Shown here in pieces: positions 59,481 to 64,000 of a stretch of DNA of 64,000 bases. The notes under the pieces are model-generated. The model saw only the letters and a list, made by a program, of their open reading frames with translations, did no database searches and had not been told where the DNA came from. Where the stretch lies: contig NC_086026.1 in the NCBI RefSeq assembly GCF_036323735.1, positions 51,870,539-51,934,538 of the forward strand, read 5' to 3'. Every line of letters begins with the position of its first letter. The stretch's first letter is position 1. A program made the translations under genes and the position numbers. Origin of the DNA: Rattus norvegicus. Its lineage: Eukaryota > Chordata > Mammalia > Rodentia > Muridae.

Positions 59481-60319
59481 GTCACCCAGAATCAGTGCCA
59501 TAACTATTCCTCCTTAGCTTCTCTCTAGATTCCTCCAGGGAACAAGTCTGGGGAGCTACTGCTTTTATATGCACCCCACAGTGGCAGCAGCAGGGATAGG
59601 GTGGCAATGACAGAGATCCAGGCTGCCTGTGAGGCTAGAGGATGCCCAGGCTCCCGGTGCTCAGGTTTTCCCGCTTTTCATTGGCATCCTGTGAGACCTT
59701 TGATTCTACCCCGAGATCTCTGCAATTCTCCCCGCCAAGGTGGAAGCCCCCTCCTATGGCACAGCGCCTCCCTGAGCTCTCTGCCAGTAGATTAGGGTGG
59801 TCTTATCTTTCCTATTAGGAAGTGATTGCAGCTCTTGCTGGGTTCATTAGCAGCTGGAGAACCCCTCTAGATTTATTAGCTCAAACCTAGCTTTCTCCTT
59901 CACTTCTTCTTTTCAAACCCATCAGCCACAACACCGGATAGGGCTTTGCCCAGAGCCTTAATTCTTCATGTCCTGTATCCAACCTGCATGTGCCTTGTGA
60001 AACAAAGGTTCCTCCAACCACAGACAGGCAGGCTGGAGAGTAGAGACTCCATTCCATTCCACTCAGCAGCCAAACGAAGTATATTTTGTGTGCGCTCCAC
60101 CCAGGCAGGCACACTCTAAGTCCCCCCCCCCCCCCAGCAATCTTGGTTACTGGGGAGCTGACAGGTGCGAATACCTACTCTTAGGATCAATTCTCATCTA
60201 GACAGACAAGCCAGGGTTCTGGTGTCAATTTCTCTTGCAGCATACACAAAAGAGAAGTACAGTAGCAATTAGTAATTCAGTAATGTGGCAGGGATTTTTT
60301 GCTGACTACCAAACCTATT

Positions 60320-60540
60320 TCCCCTTCTGCCTAGGCGCACAACTAAACTACATTTCCCAGACACCTTTGCAGCGACGTGCCGTCATGTAATGAGATCTAG
60401 CCAATGGAACTGTAAGAAGTGATCTGCAGTGCTTCAAGGCTTGACTCATAAATTGCTCTGTGTGTGAGCCTCCATGTTTTCCACACCCCTGGGCTTTAGG
60501 AGACATACTTATAAGCTAGAAGATGCCTGAGACCCTAAGC
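60320..60540. repeat. Probable ancient interspersed repeat, family not resolved
   Basis: The segment aactaaactacatttcccag, then acacctttgcagcgacgtgc and atctagccaatggaactgta, matches a pattern common in mammalian genomes. I cannot assign the family by eye. Confidence 0.5.
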
Positions 60541-60601
60541 GACCTTATTCGAGGCTATTTCTATCAGGGCTACCCTTGTTGAACTTCCGGTAAGAAATGT
60601 A

Positions 60602-60900
60602 CAGTCTGCCTTCTATATCTGTGGGTTCCGCACCATGGATCCATCCAACAGATGACTGAAAATAGGGGACATGGACTCTGTACTGAGAAAGCTCAGATAC
60701 TTTCCTTCTCACCGTTCCCTAAATGGTTCCAAATAATAACTGTTAGCATTTACACTGCAGTAAATATTCATCTAGAGACCGTTTAAAGTATGTGGGAGAT
60801 AATGCCACACCATTTAAAGGAGGGGCTTGAACATCTGCATCACTTTCTTTTTTATTCATAAAGGGTCCTAGAACCCATTCCTCAGCATAGTAAGAGACTC
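60602..60900 (+). mobile_element. Tigger-type (TcMar) MITE, MER2-like
   Basis: The left end cagtctgccttctatatctg, followed by tgggttccgcaccatggat, resembles the Tigger/MER2 terminus (CAGTCGGCCCTCCGTATCCG). Internal features are ctagagaccgtttaaagtat, gggagataatgccacaccat and ggggcttgaacatctgcat. The right end has gggtcctagaacccattcct. It is decayed and non-coding. Confidence 0.82.
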
Positions 60901-60989
60901 GTGTTTGCCTCTGCACCACGAAGCTGGGGGATTGTGGGCTGATTAGCTGTCGTAGTTAGCTCTGCTTAGCAGCTACAATGCCACCGATA

Positions 60990-61140
60990 TTTATTTTCAA
61001 ATCCCTACTAAGAACTTTTAGAGATAGGCATTACCACTATTCTCAACTTACTCACGGGAAACCAAAGTCCCTAAAGCCCCAGGTCCAGCCAAGTCACTGA
61101 ACGCCTCAGAAGCAGGGCTCCCCTCCTGTCCTGAACGGCC
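60990..61140 (-). mobile_element. MIR fragment
   Basis: Reverse MIR order: cattaccactattctcaact, then ccaagtcactgaacgcctca and gaagcagggctcc. Confidence 0.55.
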
Positions 61141-61309
61141 ATCGGGGTTGGGCTCTGAAACACTAGCTGCTTTCTCTTATTACAAAGCTTCTTCATTCGA
61201 AGGGCCCTCAACTACACCCGTGGGGTCTTGACTCTCCCAATCTGCAAACTCTAACGAGGGAGAAGAAGTTTATCTGAGCATTTCACGCCCACCCGAGAGG
61301 CTCTTGCTA

Positions 61310-61970
61310 AAAGATGAAAACTTAAGAAATACCAGCAAGGTTGTAGCGAAACTCTACCTCCTGTGCGTTTCTATTGGGACTGAAGCATGGTGCGGAGAAC
61401 CGTTCTAGAGAACGGTTTGGTGATTTCCCAATGAGTTAAAAATGTGATGATCGTCTAGTCCAGTGAGTTCCCTCGTTAGGCGCATACCCAGGAGGGGTGA
61501 GAGCAGAAAAAGTGGAAGAGATATTTACACACCCACGTTCATGAGACAATTAGCCACGATGCCAAACAACTCGAGTGCTCACTGAAGTACTGAATACGCT
61601 GAACGTGGTACACACACACCGTGCTGTGTACTCAGCTTGAAGAAGGACGAGGCCTAAAGACACAACCTACACAAAACAAGCCGGACCCACGAGGATAAAT
61701 ACCGTATGACTTCATTTCCATGAAGCACACGGTCGCAGTCAGTGAAAGTGTGCTGTGTGGCCAGAGGGTGTCTGGGAGGAGGAGGGGATCAGGGTGCCTG
61801 TGGAATAAGAGCGGCATTTCAGTTTGGGAAGATGGAAAACATAGTGGTGATGGTGGTGGTCAGCAACGCGAAGAGGCCCAATGCCACTGAAAGACACAGC
61901 AAACGAAACTGTAGACTTTATGGTGGGTGTTTCTATCACAATACAAAGAATCTTTGTTAAAAACAAAGGA
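61310..61970 (+). mobile_element. Ancient L1M LINE 3' region
   Basis: The order of decayed L1M landmarks is clear: agcatggtgcggagaaccgt, aacggtttggtgatttccca, taggcgcatacccaggaggg, atatttacacacccacgttc, then ggataaataccgtatgactt, and finally catttcagtttgggaagatg. The open reading frame is fully destroyed. Confidence 0.82.
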
Positions 61971-61984
61971 AATAAAATCCCAGT

Positions 61985-62262
61985 GTGTGGTACGATATGG
62001 ATATACCTAGAAAACACCACACTGAGTGCAATAAGCCAGATGCCAACCAAGTCGTACTGTATAAGGTCCCCGACTGAGGGACAAGAAGAGCTGCATTCAC
62101 ACAGAAGAAATAATGGAGGTTGCCAGGGGCAGGGGAGAAGGAACGGGAGCTGTTGGGTTTGTGTCCTTGGGTTTTAGAAGTGGGGCTGATGGTTTATAAA
62201 CGGGAATGTGTTGACATCACTGAATTGTAAACTAAAGTGGCAAAATTAATGTTATATATACT
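61985..62262 (+). mobile_element. Second ancient L1M LINE 3' fragment
   Basis: The features gagtgcaataagccagatgc, gtcgtactgtataaggtccc, ggaggttgccaggggcaggg and catcactgaattgtaaacta repeat the same L1M region already passed in 61310-61970. So it is a separate fragment in the same orientation. It runs directly into the CA array. Confidence 0.78.
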
Positions 62263-62959
62263 TACACACACACACACTCACATACACTCTCTCACACACT
62301 CACACACACACTCAACACACTCTCACACACACTCACACACACACTCTCACACACACTCACACACACACTCTCACACACACACTCACACACTCTCTCACAC
62401 ACATAGTCACATACACTCAAACACACTCACACACTCTCACACACACACTCTCACACACACTCACACACACACTCACATACACATTCACACACACTCACAC
62501 TCCCACACACTCACATACACACTCTCTCACACACACACACTCACACACACACTCTAACACACACACTCTCTTTCACACACACACACTCTCTCTCACACAG
62601 TCACATACACTCAAACACACTCACACACTCTCACACACATACTCTCACACACACACTCACACACACTCAACACACTCACACACACACTCACACACTCACA
62701 CACACTCTCACACACACACTCACACTCTCTTTCACACACACTCACACACTCTCTCTCACACAGTCACATACACTCAAACGCACTCACACACTCTCACACA
62801 TACTTTCACACACACACTCTCACACACACACTCACACACTCTCTCACACACAGTCACATACACTCAAACACACTCACACACTCTCACACACACATATTCT
62901 CACACAAACACACTCTCTCTCACACACACACACACTCACACACACACACACACACACAG
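62262..62959. repeat. Large CA-rich tandem array (ACACTC-type units)
   Basis: About 700 bp made almost only of CACA interspersed with CTCA, CTCTCA and rarer CATA, CAGT and CAAA units. Longer blocks recur, for example the segment with agtcacatacactcaaac appears at about 62407, 62599, 62762 and 62851. Because of that higher-order repetition it is better called a minisatellite than a plain microsatellite. It follows the 3' end of an L1M fragment. Confidence 0.95.
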
Positions 62960-64000
62960 ACTAAAAAACAGAGACAACGAAGAAAGGAAGCATAGGAGAG
63001 AAAGAAGGAAGGTTGGTTGAATGACTTCTGTCCCAGGGCAGGAACTTGCTCTCTGTGCTGTGCGTGTGTTGCCTTATGACTTTGCACAGTGATTCTTCTT
63101 TGTCCTGCTTTGTCCCTTCCTCAGCCCATGATCTCCCTCTTTAGCCTAACTCTTACCTACTCTGCTGGCCAGGCCTCACTTCCTCCTATAACCTTCCATT
63201 ATCCTGACTTCTGGCCATGTGCCACACTCTGGCTTTCTATGACTTCTTATGTTTTGCGATTTGAACCCCATGAGCCAACCCCCTGCCCTAGGGCTCCCAC
63301 ATCATCTGGGAACCAGTCCCATCTCCTGATCAAAGACTTGCTCTGCCGGAACTGATTTGTGTCACATTAGAATCATAAATGGGGACAAAAAGTTGCTTTG
63401 CTGATTGATTAAACTGCCAATATGAGCACCTCTAAATCTATCTGGAGATGAAGAGGCGAATTAAAGTTCTCTTGCTGTGCATTGTGACTGTGCACTTTTA
63501 TTCTGGCCAGAGCAGGAGTGTTGACCCAAACACACAGGTCTATCCCCTGCTGCTGAAGTGCCTCTCATTACCTTACACCTTCTTGTCCCTCTGCCACCAA
63601 GTTAGGATTCCTCTGGATGCAACCGCCTGACTTTTAAGCCATAGACACTTCTGGGCTCTGCTGGTCCCAAGAGCAGCCTGATTTTTTTTCCTGACTCAGC
63701 AACACTCCTTACATCAATCATCCATGCCACTTACTGTTGCAGATTGACATGCACACTTTCCCCAATGCCCAGGCCCTGACTGAGAAAGAAACTATGCTTT
63801 GTGTAGCATGAACAGGGTTCAGTGGATTGATGGCTTAAATGCTTAATTTATGATTGGTCATTTTGTCCCAACTCTTGCTATAGGTAATCAACAGATTGAA
63901 CCTAGAGCTGTCAGTTTAATTCATTTATTGCAGGTGTCCTCGGTCAATCAGTGTTCATAATGCCTGGATGGGACTGGGGTGTGGGGACCTGGTCAATACT

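Larger units (their letters stand above)
42140..64000 (-). other. Grik4: Grik4 intron, upstream part (incomplete at window edge)
   Basis: This is 21.9 kb of intron upstream of the first exon seen. I looked on the minus strand for the preceding coding exon (ending ...YTYIFTNL) and did not recognise it, so this intron probably continues beyond 64000. The interval carries SINEs, MIRs, L1 and L1M fragments, two copies of one medium-reiterated repeat, a Tigger-type MITE, six CA/TG arrays including the 0.7-kb array at 62262, and a 23-bp minisatellite. Stretches such as 45800-46700, 50280-51700 and 55300-56670 show no repeat or gene I can name. Confidence 0.85.

Noticed and set aside
62262..62959. 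Regular repeats that superficially resemble a CRISPR array
   Set aside because: There are no unique spacers, no conserved palindromic repeat and no cas genes. The DNA is eukaryotic and the array is CA-derived minisatellite.
63448..63630. 60-codon plus-strand frame with a signal-peptide-like start (MKRRIKVLLLC...)
   Set aside because: The hydrophobic start is attractive, but the frame is very short. It has no known match, no promoter or polyadenylation context, and lies antisense in an intron.
42140..64000. Search for the preceding Grik4 coding exon (ending YTYIFTNL)
   Set aside because: I did not find its coding sequence or a donor in the right frame on the minus strand, so it is taken to lie beyond the window.
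1..64000. Possible undescribed multi-gene system, defence island, phage or virus
   Set aside because: All supported coding sequence is a single, well-known vertebrate receptor gene. No intact transposase, reverse transcriptase, retroviral or bacterial gene is recognisable.

Overview
The window is mammalian genomic DNA, almost certainly from a murid rodent (mouse or rat; I cannot decide which by eye). The evidence is the density of B1, B2/B3, B4 and ID-type SINE remnants, rodent LINE-1 and medium-reiterated repeats, long (CA)n and (CT)n microsatellites, and exon/intron gene structure with GT-AG splice sites. Nothing in it looks bacterial, phage or viral.

The only protein-coding gene I can support is Grik4, which encodes the kainate-type ionotropic glutamate receptor subunit GluK4 (KA1). 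It lies on the minus strand, so transcription runs from high to low coordinates. Five consecutive coding exons are present, in transcript order 42139-41978, 33272-33120, 32329-32225, 8655-8548 and 3413-3210. They encode 54, 51, 35, 36 and 68 residues. Together they give 244 uninterrupted residues, about residues 249-492 of a protein of roughly 956 residues. They cover the second half of the extracellular amino-terminal domain, the linker, and the first part of the S1 half of the glutamate-binding domain. Every junction is phase 0 and every exon is a multiple of three. The signal peptide and first half of the amino-terminal domain lie upstream (beyond 64000). The rest of S1, the membrane segments, S2 and the C-terminal tail lie downstream (below 1).

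About 99% of the window is intron: 5' intron sequence (42140-64000), introns of 8.7 kb, 0.79 kb, 23.6 kb and 5.1 kb, and 3' intron sequence (1-3209). These hold old SINEs, ancient MIR, L2 and L1M fragments, two DNA-transposon MITEs, about a dozen microsatellites, a 23-bp minisatellite, a 48-bp tandem duplication and a 700-bp (CACACTCACA)-type array at 62262-62959. A few non-repetitive stretches are rich in homeodomain-type TAATTA sites, or carry CTCF-like or paired YY1-like motifs. They are the best candidates for intronic regulatory DNA.

I found no undescribed biological system. The long open frames outside the five exons are low-complexity or chance frames.
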